In this document: positions 9,852-19,068 of the stretch, piece after piece
How positions within the stretch are numbered: position 1 is the first letter of the stretch
Layout of the letters: each line of letters begins with the position of its first letter
NCBI RefSeq assembly: GCF_900103215.1
Contig: NZ_FNGV01000014.1
Location: forward strand, 89,652 to 153,651
Origin: Kriegella aquimaris
GTDB lineage: Bacteria; Bacteroidota; Bacteroidia; Flavobacteriales; Flavobacteriaceae
DNA: 64,000 nt
Direction: 5' to 3'
Made by a program: the position numbers and the translations under genes
Notes under the pieces: model-generated
What the model was told of the DNA's origin: nothing
The model's database searches: none
Seen by the model: the letters and a program-made list of their open reading frames with translations, nothing else

Positions 9852-10208
9852 ATGGGATTATCGAAGACCGAGAGAAAATTTAGAATTAGAAGGAGAATAC
9901 GTAAAGTTTCTTTCGGAACTGCCGAAAGACCAAGACTCTCCGTTTTTAGAAGTAATAGTGAAATTTATGCCCAAGTTATTGATGATAATAAAGGTGAGAC
10001 TTTACTGTCTGCCTCATCAAGGGATAAGGATTTGGCTAAAAATAAGGGCACTAAGTCTGAATTGGCTACCCTTGTAGGAAAAACTATTGCTGAAAAGTGT
10101 AAAGAATCAGGAATAGAGAAAGTTGCTTTTGATAGAGGGGGTAACCTTTATCATGGCCGGGTGAAATCTTTGGCCGATGGCGCAAGGGAAGCAGGACTAA
10201 AATTTTAA
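9852..10208 (+). CDS. rplR: 50S ribosomal protein L18
   Basis: L18 binds 5S rRNA together with L5. The protein has 118 residues with a basic N-terminal tail ([15 protein letters not shown]), [20 protein letters not shown], and the C-terminal [26 protein letters not shown]. It lies 12 nt after rplF and 8 nt before rpsE. Confidence 0.98.
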   Translation: MGLSKTERKFRIRRRIRKVSFGTAERPRLSVFRSNSEIYAQVIDDNKGETLLSASSRDKDLAKNKGTKSELATLVGKTIAEKCKESGIEKVAFDRGGNLYHGRVKSLADGAREAGLKF

Positions 10209-10216
10209 TTGAGAAT

Positions 10217-10741
10217 ATGTACCAGAAATACAAAAACGTAGAGACCGTAAAGCCTGGAGGGTTAGATCTGAAAGATAAATTGGTCGGTGTTCAAAGGGTT
10301 ACCAAGGTAACTAAAGGTGGTAGGGCATTTGGCTTTTCAGCTATAGTGGTCGTTGGTGATGAGAATGGTGTCGTAGGGCATGGTTTGGGCAAGTCTAAAG
10401 AAGTTGCTACTGCAATTGCGAAAGCTATTGAAGATGCAAAGAAAAATCTTATCCGTATTCCTTTGAACAAAGCTACCGTTCCGCATGAGCAGAAAGGAAA
10501 GTTCGGAGGTGCGCGTGTCTATATTCAGCCAGCATCACACGGTACTGGAGTTATTGCAGGTGGCGCCGTTAGGGCGGTTCTTGAATCTGTTGGAGTACAA
10601 GATGTACTTTCCAAATCTCAAGGCTCATCAAACCCCCATAATGTCGTTAAGGCTACCTTTGATGCACTTTTACAGCTGAGAGGTGCTAGCACGGTTGCAA
10701 AACAACGTGGTGTTTCTTTGGAAAAGGTTTTTAAGGGATAA
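10217..10741 (+). CDS. rpsE: 30S ribosomal protein S5
   Basis: S5 takes part in mRNA entry and decoding accuracy. The protein has 174 residues. The N-terminal double-stranded RNA-binding part carries [21 protein letters not shown], and the C-terminal part [20 protein letters not shown] 55-nt structured gap follows before rpmD. Confidence 0.98.
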   Translation: MYQKYKNVETVKPGGLDLKDKLVGVQRVTKVTKGGRAFGFSAIVVVGDENGVVGHGLGKSKEVATAIAKAIEDAKKNLIRIPLNKATVPHEQKGKFGGARVYIQPASHGTGVIAGGAVRAVLESVGVQDVLSKSQGSSNPHNVVKATFDALLQLRGASTVAKQRGVSLEKVFKG

Positions 10742-10796
10742 AATAATAGTATTAAGTGCCGGTGAGCTGGTTACTTAGCTACGAATTACTAAAAAG
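10742..10796 (+). promoter_or_regulatory. Hairpin in the rpsE-rpmD gap
   Basis: The gap contains TAAGTGCC (10753-10760) pairing with GGTTACTTA (10769-10777) with one bulged T and one G-U, loop of 8, enclosed by TAGTA/TACTA (10747-10751/10787-10791). It is not followed by a T-tract, so it is not a terminator. Possible regulatory or processing site; function unknown. Confidence 0.4.
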
Positions 10797-10979
10797 ATGG
10801 CAAAGAAGATAAAGGTAAAACAGTTGAAAAGTGGTATCAAGAGACCTCAGAATCAAAAGAGGACACTTGAAGCACTTGGTTTGCGAAGAATTGGTCAAGT
10901 CGTAGAGCATGAGGCGACTTCCAATATTGTTGGCATGATAAATAAAGTTAAACACTTAGTTTCTACAGAAGAAGCTTAA
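10797..10979 (+). CDS. rpmD: 50S ribosomal protein L30
   Basis: L30 is a small large-subunit protein. The protein has 60 residues, MAKKIKVKQLKSGIKRPQNQKRT, with the family motif LEALGLRRIGQVVEHEATSNIVGMI. The next gene, rplO, starts 11 nt downstream, the usual rpmD-rplO arrangement. Confidence 0.97.
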   Translation: MAKKIKVKQLKSGIKRPQNQKRTLEALGLRRIGQVVEHEATSNIVGMINKVKHLVSTEEA

Positions 10980-10990
10980 TTATAGGTCCA

Positions 10991-11443
10991 ATGAATTTAG
11001 GCAATTTAAAACCAGCGGATGGCGCTGTTCAGAAAGAAGGAAAGAGAGTAGGAAGAGGTCAGGGCTCCGGAAAGGGAGGTACTGCCACTCGAGGACATAA
11101 AGGCGCGAAGTCGAGATCGGGTTACTCTAAAAAAATCGGTTTCGAAGGTGGTCAAATGCCATTGCAACGACGTGTTCCTAAATTTGGTTTTACGAACATC
11201 AACCGAAAAGAATATCAAGGAATCAACCTGGATAAGTTACAGGAGTTGGTAGACAAAAAAGTTGTTAAGGATACCATAACACTTGATACACTTATTGAGA
11301 ACAGATTGGTTCGCAAAAACGATTTGGTGAAGATTTTAGGTGGTGGTGAATTAAAGGCACCCCTAAAGATTTCAGTACATAAATTTACATCTAGTGCCAA
11401 AGCTGCTGTTGAGGCCGCTGGTGGAGAGGCAATAAGTTTATAA
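10991..11443 (+). CDS. rplO: 50S ribosomal protein L15
   Basis: L15 is a late-assembly 23S-binding protein. The protein has 150 residues. The glycine- and basic-rich N-terminal half (KRVGRGQGSGKGGTATRGHKG, then GFEGGQMPLQRRVPKFGF) is followed by the globular C-terminal domain. It precedes secY by 12 nt, the conserved order in bacteria. Confidence 0.98.
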   Translation: MNLGNLKPADGAVQKEGKRVGRGQGSGKGGTATRGHKGAKSRSGYSKKIGFEGGQMPLQRRVPKFGFTNINRKEYQGINLDKLQELVDKKVVKDTITLDTLIENRLVRKNDLVKILGGGELKAPLKISVHKFTSSAKAAVEAAGGEAISL

Positions 11444-11455
11444 CCAAAGCATAGC

Positions 11456-12799
11456 ATGAAGAAATTCTTTGAGACAATAGCCAATATTTGGAAGATTGAG
11501 GAGCTAAGAAATAGAATTATTCTTACTCTAGGTCTTCTTTTGGTGTACCGTTTTGGTTGCCAAATAGTGCTTCCCGGTATCGATTCCAAACAATTGGCAG
11601 AATTGGCCTCTAGTACTGACCAAGGTATTTTTGGTTTATTAAATGCTTTTACCGGTGGTGCGTTTTCCAATGCTTCCATTTTTGCATTGGGTATCATGCC
11701 TTACATATCGGCATCGATTGTTGTACAGTTGATGGGTATAGCGGTTCCTTATCTACAGAAATTGGATAAAGAGGGTGAGAGTGGAAGAAAGACAAAGAAT
11801 CAAATTACACGTTGGTTAACAATTGGTATTTGTATCGTTCAGGCGCCAGCTTATCTTTATGGATTGGAGGCGTTCGGAGTACGTGATAGTGCTTTTCTTT
11901 TAGGAAAAGGACTTGACTTTATGATTCCAGCGGTAATTATTCTAGTTACTGGTTGTGTTTTTGCCATGTGGTTGGGAGAAAAAATTACGGATAAAGGTAT
12001 CGGTAATGGAATCTCTTTATTGATTATGATAGGTATAATCGCCACCATGCCGCAATCGTTCGTTCAAGAATTTATTTCAAGAACTGTCGATAATAATGGA
12101 GGTTTAATGTTCATTTTGATTGAGATCATCATATGGTTCTTGGTCATCTTGGCAAGTGTTCTGCTGGTTATGGCGACACGTCAGATTCCAGTACAGTATG
12201 CGCGTAGAACCGCATCTGGTGGATACGAGAAAAATATTATGGGATCACGGCAATATATTCCCTTAAAATTGAATGCTTCTGGGGTAATGCCTATTATCTT
12301 TGCGCAGGCAATTATGTTTGCACCGGGTTTATTGGGTAAAACATTTAATGATACGGCTGTCGGACAATGGATGGAGGTACAGTTTAATGATATTTTTGGT
12401 TTAGCATACAATTTGTTGTTCGCTTTTCTAATTATTGTCTTTACCTATTTTTATACTGCGATTACAGTACCTACGAATAAAATGGCCGATGATTTGAAGC
12501 GCAGTGGAGGTTTTATTCCGGGTGTTCGGCCAGGAAAGGAAACAGGCGATTTCTTAGATAAAATAATGTCTTTGATAACATTACCTGGTTCCGTATTTTT
12601 GGCGCTTTTAGCGGTACTTCCAGCAGTGGTGGTCAAGCTTATGGGTATTCAGGCAGGATGGGCTTTGTTTTATGGTGGTACATCGTTACTGATTATGGTA
12701 GGTGTGGCTATTGACACCGTTCAGCAGGTGAACGCTTATTTATTGAACAGGCATTATGACGGTTTGATGAAAACGGGCAAAAATAGAAAAGTAGCATAA
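11456..12799 (+). CDS. secY: Protein translocase subunit SecY
   Basis: SecY is the channel subunit of the SecYEG translocon in the inner membrane. The protein has 447 residues with ten hydrophobic segments. SecY signatures seen are the [13 protein letters not shown] [23 protein letters not shown] segment, [17 protein letters not shown], and a C-terminal cytoplasmic loop TDFL-like [11 protein letters not shown]. It is embedded between rplO and infA, so it is co-expressed with ribosomal proteins. Confidence 0.98.
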   Translation: MKKFFETIANIWKIEELRNRIILTLGLLLVYRFGCQIVLPGIDSKQLAELASSTDQGIFGLLNAFTGGAFSNASIFALGIMPYISASIVVQLMGIAVPYLQKLDKEGESGRKTKNQITRWLTIGICIVQAPAYLYGLEAFGVRDSAFLLGKGLDFMIPAVIILVTGCVFAMWLGEKITDKGIGNGISLLIMIGIIATMPQSFVQEFISRTVDNNGGLMFILIEIIIWFLVILASVLLVMATRQIPVQYARRTASGGYEKNIMGSRQYIPLKLNASGVMPIIFAQAIMFAPGLLGKTFNDTAVGQWMEVQFNDIFGLAYNLLFAFLIIVFTYFYTAITVPTNKMADDLKRSGGFIPGVRPGKETGDFLDKIMSLITLPGSVFLALLAVLPAVVVKLMGIQAGWALFYGGTSLLIMVGVAIDTVQQVNAYLLNRHYDGLMKTGKNRKVA

Positions 12800-12803
12800 C
12801 GTT

Positions 12804-13019
12804 ATGGCTAAACAAGCAGCAATAGAGCAAGATGGATCTATAATCGAAGCATTGTCGAATGCGATGTTTCGTGTAGAATTGGAGAATGGGCATGTGGTAA
12901 CGGCGCATATCTCGGGAAAAATGCGAATGCATTATATAAAACTGCTTCCTGGGGATAAAGTTAAATTGGAGATGAGTCCTTACGATTTGTCTAAGGCGAG
13001 AATAACATACAGGTATTAA
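12804..13019 (+). CDS. infA: Translation initiation factor IF-1
   Basis: IF-1 is an OB-fold protein that binds the 30S A site during initiation. The protein has 71 residues and reads [20 protein letters not shown], then [21 protein letters not shown] and [25 protein letters not shown], all family hallmarks. It starts 4 nt after secY. Confidence 0.98.
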   Translation: MAKQAAIEQDGSIIEALSNAMFRVELENGHVVTAHISGKMRMHYIKLLPGDKVKLEMSPYDLSKARITYRY

Positions 13020-13038
13020 GAATAAGAAAGAGAGAAAG

Positions 13039-13155
13039 ATGAAAGTAAGAGCATCAATAAAAAAGAGAAGTGCCGAGTGCAAGATTGTACGTAGAAATGG
13101 CAGGTTGTACGTAATCAACAAAAAGAATCCTAGATTTAAACAAAGACAAGGATAA
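13039..13155 (+). CDS. rpmJ: 50S ribosomal protein L36 (zinc-ligand-poor form)
   Basis: L36 is the smallest 50S protein. The 38-residue product starts [19 protein letters not shown] and ends [10 protein letters not shown]. Compared with the zinc form (two Cys, then Cys and His), only one Cys is kept; the other ligands are replaced by Ser, Asn and Phe. It cannot hold the usual zinc ribbon. It sits between infA and rpsM, the standard place. Confidence 0.95.
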   Translation: MKVRASIKKRSAECKIVRRNGRLYVINKKNPRFKQRQG

Positions 13156-13157
13156 TT

Positions 13158-13532
13158 ATGGCTAGAATTGCAGGTATTGATATACCAAAACAGAAGAGAG
13201 GCGTAATCGCCCTTACCTATATTTTTGGAATTGGTAATAGTAGGGCTAAAGAAATTTTGGAGAAAGCCCAAGTGAGTGAAGATACGAAAGTTTCGGAATG
13301 GAACGATGATGAAATAGGTCGTATACGTGAGGCAGTCGCTTCTTTTACCATAGAAGGAGAATTGCGTTCAGAGACTCAATTGAATATTAAGCGTTTGATG
13401 GATATCGGATGCTACAGAGGTATACGTCATAGATCTGGGTTACCATTGAGAGGACAACGTACCAAGAACAATTCTAGGACAAGAAAAGGAAAAAGAAAAA
13501 CAGTTGCCAACAAAAAGAAAGCAACTAAATAA
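13158..13532 (+). CDS. rpsM: 30S ribosomal protein S13
   Basis: S13 is a head protein that forms bridges to the 50S and contacts P-site tRNA. The protein has 124 residues: [26 protein letters not shown] and the signature [20 protein letters not shown], followed by a basic tail. It starts 2 nt after rpmJ. A 98-nt structured gap follows. Confidence 0.98.
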   Translation: MARIAGIDIPKQKRGVIALTYIFGIGNSRAKEILEKAQVSEDTKVSEWNDDEIGRIREAVASFTIEGELRSETQLNIKRLMDIGCYRGIRHRSGLPLRGQRTKNNSRTRKGKRKTVANKKKATK

Positions 13533-13630
13533 TTAAAAGTCATTAGTATTTGGTAGTTAGATTGAATCTGTTTGAAATGTAAAAGTCTAGGATTCTAATA
13601 CTAACAACTAACAACTAGAAACTATAAAAT
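13533..13630 (+). promoter_or_regulatory. Foldable leader between rpsM and rpsK
   Basis: Perfect 8-bp arms TTAGTATT (13543-13550) and AATACTAA (13597-13604) enclose two short hairpins, AGAT/ATCT (13559-13562/13566-13569) and the weak AGTC/GATT (13584-13587/13591-13594). The 3' end carries a low-complexity direct repeat of CTAACAA units at about 13601-13614. The layout resembles the stronger three-way junction before rpsD. The stems are A+T-rich, so the support is modest. Confidence 0.4.
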
Positions 13631-14023
13631 ATGGCAAAGGCAAGTACAAAAACAGCAAAAAAGCGTAAGGTAATTGTAGACTCGGTAGGTGAGGCTCATG
13701 TTACTGCATCCTTTAATAATATCATTATCTCATTGACCAACAAGAAAGGCGATGTAATCTCTTGGTCATCGGCCGGGAAACTTGGTTTTAGAGGTTCTAA
13801 GAAAAACACACCTTATGCCGCTCAAGTAGCTGCCGAAGATTGTTCCAAAGTTGCTCATGAAGCAGGACTTAGAAAAGTGAAGGTATACGTAAAAGGTCCT
13901 GGTAATGGTAGAGAATCTGCAATTCGTACCATCCACAATTCAGGAATTGAAGTAACAGAGATTATTGATGTTACACCAATGCCACACAACGGTTGTAGAC
14001 CTCCTAAAAGAAGAAGAGTTTAA
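13631..14023 (+). CDS. rpsK: 30S ribosomal protein S11
   Basis: S11 is a platform protein at the mRNA exit. The protein has 130 residues, with the core [26 protein letters not shown] and the C-terminal signature [17 protein letters not shown]. Gaps of 98 and 88 nt flank it, unusually long for this cluster. Confidence 0.98.
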   Translation: MAKASTKTAKKRKVIVDSVGEAHVTASFNNIIISLTNKKGDVISWSSAGKLGFRGSKKNTPYAAQVAAEDCSKVAHEAGLRKVKVYVKGPGNGRESAIRTIHNSGIEVTEIIDVTPMPHNGCRPPKRRRV

Positions 14024-14111
14024 TCCAATATTAATATATTTCACAGAAGTGTAGATAACGATTATCGAAGGATAAGCCTTAATTCATAATCACACTTCAA
14101 ATTAAAAGAAA
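14024..14111 (+). promoter_or_regulatory. Three-way-junction RNA leader upstream of rpsD
   Basis: The 88-nt gap contains a compact junction: P1 GAAGTGT/ACACTTC (14046-14052/14092-14098, 7 bp perfect), P2 GATAA/TTATC (14054-14058/14062-14066, triloop) and P3 AAGG/CCTT (14068-14071/14077-14080, 5-nt loop). It ends 13 nt before the rpsD ATG. S4 represses its own operon in E. coli and Bacillus, and S4-leader candidates have been proposed for Flavobacteria; from memory the position fits, but I could not compare to a model. Confidence 0.65.
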
Positions 14112-14717
14112 ATGGCAAGATATACAGGACCAAAAAGTAAGATTGCACGAAAATTCGGTGAAGCGATTTTCGGAGAGGACAAAGCTTTTGAAAAAAAGAG
14201 CTACCCCCCAGGACAACACGGTAACAACAGACGTCGTGGTAAAAAGTCTGAGTACTCTGTTCAGTTAATGGAGAAGCAAAAGGCCAAATATACCTATGGT
14301 ATTCTAGAGAAACAATTTAGAAACTTGTTCACCAGCGCCAAAAGAAAAGAAGGTGTTGCCGGTGAGGTATTACTTCAATTATGTGAATCTCGTTTAGATA
14401 ACGTCGTGTACCGTATGGGTATTTCTACATCTAGAAGAGGTGCGAGACAATTAGTATCTCACAGACACATTACGGTTAACGGTGAATTGGTAAACATTCC
14501 ATCATACTCTCTTAAACCCGGTGATGTTGTCGGTGTTAGGGAAAAGTCAAAGTCTTTGCAGACTATTCAAGATGCGTTGTCGGCGAACAGTAGCGTTTAT
14601 GAATGGATTACCTGGAATACTGAAAAAAAGGAAGGAACCTTTGTAGCGGTTCCCGAACGTATGCAGATTCCGGAGAACATCAAAGAACAATTAATCGTCG
14701 AGTTATACTCAAAATAA
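14112..14717 (+). CDS. rpsD: 30S ribosomal protein S4
   Basis: S4 is a primary 16S-binding assembly protein and a known autoregulator of alpha-operon genes. The protein has 201 residues: [17 protein letters not shown], then the S4 RNA-binding domain with [33 protein letters not shown] split across about residues 94-127. No N-terminal zinc cysteines are present. A foldable leader lies directly upstream. Confidence 0.98.
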   Translation: MARYTGPKSKIARKFGEAIFGEDKAFEKKSYPPGQHGNNRRRGKKSEYSVQLMEKQKAKYTYGILEKQFRNLFTSAKRKEGVAGEVLLQLCESRLDNVVYRMGISTSRRGARQLVSHRHITVNGELVNIPSYSLKPGDVVGVREKSKSLQTIQDALSANSSVYEWITWNTEKKEGTFVAVPERMQIPENIKEQLIVELYSK

Positions 14718-14735
14718 AACAACACTGATCCAATT

Positions 14736-15728
14736 ATGGCATTATTTAATTTTCAGAAACCCGATAAAGTAATAATGATCGATTCCTCAGATTTCGAAGG
14801 GAAGTTTGAATTCCGCCCTTTGGAACCTGGTTATGGATTGACTGTTGGGAACGCATTAAGAAGGGTATTGCTTTCATCTTTGGAAGGGCATGCCATCACT
14901 TCGGTTAGAATCGACAAAGTAGAACATGAGTTTTCGGTAATTTCTGGTGTTGTTGAAGACGTGACAGAGATTATTTTGAACTTGAAACAAGTTCGTTTCA
15001 AAAAGCAAATTGATGATTCAGAATCAGAAGTTGTTTCTATTTCCGTAAGCGGAAAAGAGCAATTGACTGCCGGTGATTTTCAGAAATTTATTTCTGGATA
15101 TCAAGTCTTGAATCCTGATTTGGTTGTTTGCAACATGGATCCTAAGGTGAGTATCAACATGGAGATAACCATTGATAAAGGTAGAGGTTATGTTCCTGCT
15201 GAGGAGAATAAAAAATCTGACGCACCTATTGGAACTATTGCAGTAGATTCTATTTTTACACCTATCAAGAATGTTAAATATAGCATTGAAAACTTCCGTG
15301 TAGAGCAAAAGACCGATTATGAAAAATTGGTTTTTGAGATAGTTACCGATGGTTCAATACATCCGAAAGATGCATTGACAGAGGGAGCAAAGGTCTTGAT
15401 ACATCACTTCATGTTATTCTCCGATGAGCGCATCACTCTTGAAGCTGATGAAATAGCACAAACAGAGACTTACGACGAAGAATCGTTGCACATGCGTCAA
15501 TTGTTGAAAACTAAATTGGTAGATATGGATCTATCGGTTCGTGCCTTAAATTGTTTGAAGGCTGCAGAAGTTGATACGTTAGGCGATTTGGTTTCTTTTA
15601 ATAAGAACGACTTGATGAAGTTTAGGAATTTTGGAAAAAAATCCTTGACCGAATTGGAAGAGTTGGTTATCAATAAGGGACTTAGCTTCGGAATGGACCT
15701 ATCAAAATATAAATTAGATAAAGATTAA
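14736..15728 (+). CDS. rpoA: DNA-directed RNA polymerase subunit alpha
   Basis: The alpha subunit assembles core RNA polymerase and contacts UP elements and activators. The protein has 330 residues. The N-terminal assembly domain carries [22 protein letters not shown], and the C-terminal domain, after a short linker, carries [18 protein letters not shown] and the [15 protein letters not shown] helix-hairpin-helix. It lies 18 nt after rpsD. Confidence 0.98.
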   Translation: MALFNFQKPDKVIMIDSSDFEGKFEFRPLEPGYGLTVGNALRRVLLSSLEGHAITSVRIDKVEHEFSVISGVVEDVTEIILNLKQVRFKKQIDDSESEVVSISVSGKEQLTAGDFQKFISGYQVLNPDLVVCNMDPKVSINMEITIDKGRGYVPAEENKKSDAPIGTIAVDSIFTPIKNVKYSIENFRVEQKTDYEKLVFEIVTDGSIHPKDALTEGAKVLIHHFMLFSDERITLEADEIAQTETYDEESLHMRQLLKTKLVDMDLSVRALNCLKAAEVDTLGDLVSFNKNDLMKFRNFGKKSLTELEELVINKGLSFGMDLSKYKLDKD

Positions 15729-15788
15729 GTAATCATATTTTGCTCCTCGGTCTTACGAGTTTGGTAGCAAGATGATAAAATAAAAGTA
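15729..15788 (+). promoter_or_regulatory. Hairpin leader between rpoA and rplQ
   Basis: The 60-nt gap folds into a long broken stem: ATCAT/ATGAT (15732-15736/15772-15776), TTGCT/AGCAA (15740-15744/15766-15770) and apical CTCG/CGAG (15746-15749/15756-15759). No T-tract follows. Possible L17 or S4 feedback site, or a processing element; unproven. Confidence 0.45.
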
Positions 15789-16331
15789 ATGAGACACGGT
15801 AAAAAAGTAAATCATTTAGGGAGAAAGAAAGCCCACAGAACGGCTATGTTGGCCAATATGGCTTGTTCCCTAATAGAGCATAAGAGAATTAACACTACAG
15901 TAGCCAAGGCGAAAGCCCTAAAACAGTTTGTAGAACCATTGATTACCAAATCAAAAGCTGAGAATAATCAAACTGCAGATAAAGGGACGCATAACAGACG
16001 TATTGTTTTTAAATACTTGAGAGACAAGTATGCGATTACAGAGTTGTTCGGTGCAGTTTCTGAAAAAGTAGGTGATAGACCAGGTGGATACACGCGTATA
16101 ATTAAGTTGGGTAACCGTCTAGGGGATAATGCTGATATGGCCATGATAGAGTTGGTCGATTTTAACGAACTTTACAACGCTGGTCAACCTAAGAAGAAAT
16201 CTACTAGAAGAAGTAGAAGAAGCGGCGGTAAAAAAGAAGAGACACCACCAGTGGTTGTAGCTGATACTGAAGAAAAGGCTGTTGAAAATGTTGCTGATGC
16301 CGAAGTTAAAGCAGATGATTCTGAAGAATAA
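15789..16331 (+). CDS. rplQ: 50S ribosomal protein L17 with C-terminal extension
   Basis: L17 lies near the tunnel exit. Residues 1-125 are the usual domain ([25 protein letters not shown], then [26 protein letters not shown]). Residues from about 130 to 180 are an added tail: a basic [15 protein letters not shown] patch followed by an acidic, Ala/Val/Glu-rich stretch. E. coli L17 has 127 residues. Extended tails are seen in related Bacteroidota. It is the last gene of the cluster. Confidence 0.97.
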   Translation: MRHGKKVNHLGRKKAHRTAMLANMACSLIEHKRINTTVAKAKALKQFVEPLITKSKAENNQTADKGTHNRRIVFKYLRDKYAITELFGAVSEKVGDRPGGYTRIIKLGNRLGDNADMAMIELVDFNELYNAGQPKKKSTRRSRRSGGKKEETPPVVVADTEEKAVENVADAEVKADDSEE

Positions 16332-16356
16332 AATGTTAGTATATTTTAATAAGTAT

Positions 16357-16388
16357 AAAAGGATAGTCTTTGAAGACTATCCTTTTTT
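16357..16388 (+). terminator. Intrinsic terminator after rplQ
   Basis: A 13-bp near-perfect stem AAAGGATAGTCTT/AAGACTATCCTTT (16358-16370/16373-16385) with a run of T on the 3' side. It closes the ribosomal supercluster before carA. Confidence 0.92.
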
Positions 16389-16416
16389 TATGTTTTTTTG
16401 TCAAATAAAATAGAAC

Positions 16417-17529
16417 ATGAAATATCAATCTAAAAGAAAAGCATTATTGTTGCTTGCAGACGGGACCATTTTTCATGGGAAGTCTGTTGGCGATAAAGAA
16501 GGTACGGCCTTTGGTGAAGTATGTTTTAATACGGGAATGACGGGCTACCAGGAAATATTTACGGATCCTTCCTATTTTGGTCAATTAATGGTCACTACCA
16601 ATGCGCATATCGGAAATTATGGAACCAATGCCGACGAGGTGGAATCGGACTCGGTTAAAATTGCAGGATTAATCTGTAAGAATTTTAGCTATAACTATTC
16701 GCGACCAAGTGCGGATGCCAGCCTCGAACAATTTTTAAATGCCAGTAACTTATTTGCCATATCAGATGTAGATACAAGAGCCCTGGTTAGCTATATTCGG
16801 GATAATGGGGCCATGAACGCTGTGATTTCTACCGATGTTAAAAATATTGATAACCTCAAAAAGGAATTGGAAAAAGTACCGAGCATGGAAGGTTTGGAAC
16901 TTTCTTCAAAGGTGTCGACCAAAGAGCCCTATTATGTGGGTGATGAAAATGCAACTTATAAAATAGCGGCACTTGACATCGGTATCAAAAAGAATATTCT
17001 GAGAAATCTCGCAAAAAGAGATGCTTATATAAAAGTGTTTCCATACGACACTTCATATGCCGAGATGGCCGAATGGCAATCAGATGCCTATTTTATTTCA
17101 AATGGTCCTGGGGATCCGGAACCATTGACAGCTGCTATCGAAACAACAAAGGGATTGATTGCCAGTGAAAAGCCACTATTCGGTATTTGTTTAGGGCACC
17201 AAGTTATTGCCTTGGCAAATGGTGTTTCCACCTTTAAGATGCATAACGGTCATAGGGGTATTAATCATCCCGTTATGAATTTGGTTTCAGGTAAAGGAGA
17301 GATTACATCCCAAAATCATGGTTTTGCCATCAACAGGGAAGAAACCGAAGCCAACCCTGAACTTGAAATCACACATGTACATTTGAATGACAAGACCGTT
17401 GCAGGAATACGTATGAAGAATAAAGATGTGTTTTCCGTTCAGTACCATCCTGAAGCAAGTCCTGGTCCGCATGATGCCGATTACCTTTTCGATCAATTCT
17501 TTGATATGATCAAATCGGCGGTCAACTAA
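16417..17529 (+). CDS. carA: Carbamoyl-phosphate synthase small subunit
   Basis: This is the glutaminase subunit that supplies ammonia to CarB for carbamoyl phosphate, used in arginine and pyrimidine synthesis. The protein has 370 residues. The N-terminal CPSase_sm domain has GEVCFNTGMTGYQEI. The class I amidotransferase domain has the nucleophile Cys in LFGICLGHQVIA (about residue 258) and the His/Glu pair in QYHPEASPGP (about 342-351). carB is not in the window. Confidence 0.97.
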   Translation: MKYQSKRKALLLLADGTIFHGKSVGDKEGTAFGEVCFNTGMTGYQEIFTDPSYFGQLMVTTNAHIGNYGTNADEVESDSVKIAGLICKNFSYNYSRPSADASLEQFLNASNLFAISDVDTRALVSYIRDNGAMNAVISTDVKNIDNLKKELEKVPSMEGLELSSKVSTKEPYYVGDENATYKIAALDIGIKKNILRNLAKRDAYIKVFPYDTSYAEMAEWQSDAYFISNGPGDPEPLTAAIETTKGLIASEKPLFGICLGHQVIALANGVSTFKMHNGHRGINHPVMNLVSGKGEITSQNHGFAINREETEANPELEITHVHLNDKTVAGIRMKNKDVFSVQYHPEASPGPHDADYLFDQFFDMIKSAVN

Positions 17530-17571
17530 AACGTTGTAGTTTAAATTAATGTTATTTCCTATAGAATATAG

Positions 17572-18942
<1,371 letters not shown>

Positions 18943-18963
18943 TTTTCGAACCGGAAGAATAGG

Positions 18964-19001
18964 AGCCTTTCTTGATGTCAAATCAAGAAAGGCTTTTTTT
19001 T
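18964..19001 (+). terminator. Intrinsic terminator after eno
   Basis: A 12-bp perfect stem AGCCTTTCTTGA/TCAAGAAAGGCT (18964-18975/18983-18994) with a 7-nt loop and an eight-T run. Confidence 0.93.
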
Positions 19002-19068
19002 GATATTTTGTCAAAGTTTTCTGTAACTTATTGTTTATATTGAGGAACATAAAAGACCATTGATTGAT

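Noticed and set aside
11215..11697. 160-codon minus-strand frame opposite rplO/secY
   Set aside because: It crosses two conserved genes and their gap, has no recognisable domain, and is explained by stop-poor reverse frames of Lys/Gly-rich coding DNA.
12708..13271. 187-codon minus-strand frame over secY, infA, rpmJ and rpsM
   Set aside because: Hydrophobic because it is antisense to Lys/Arg-rich genes; overlaps four certain genes.
13601..13614. CTAACAA repeats as a functional operator
   Set aside because: Only two imperfect units in A+T-rich sequence; low-complexity chance repeat is enough to explain it.
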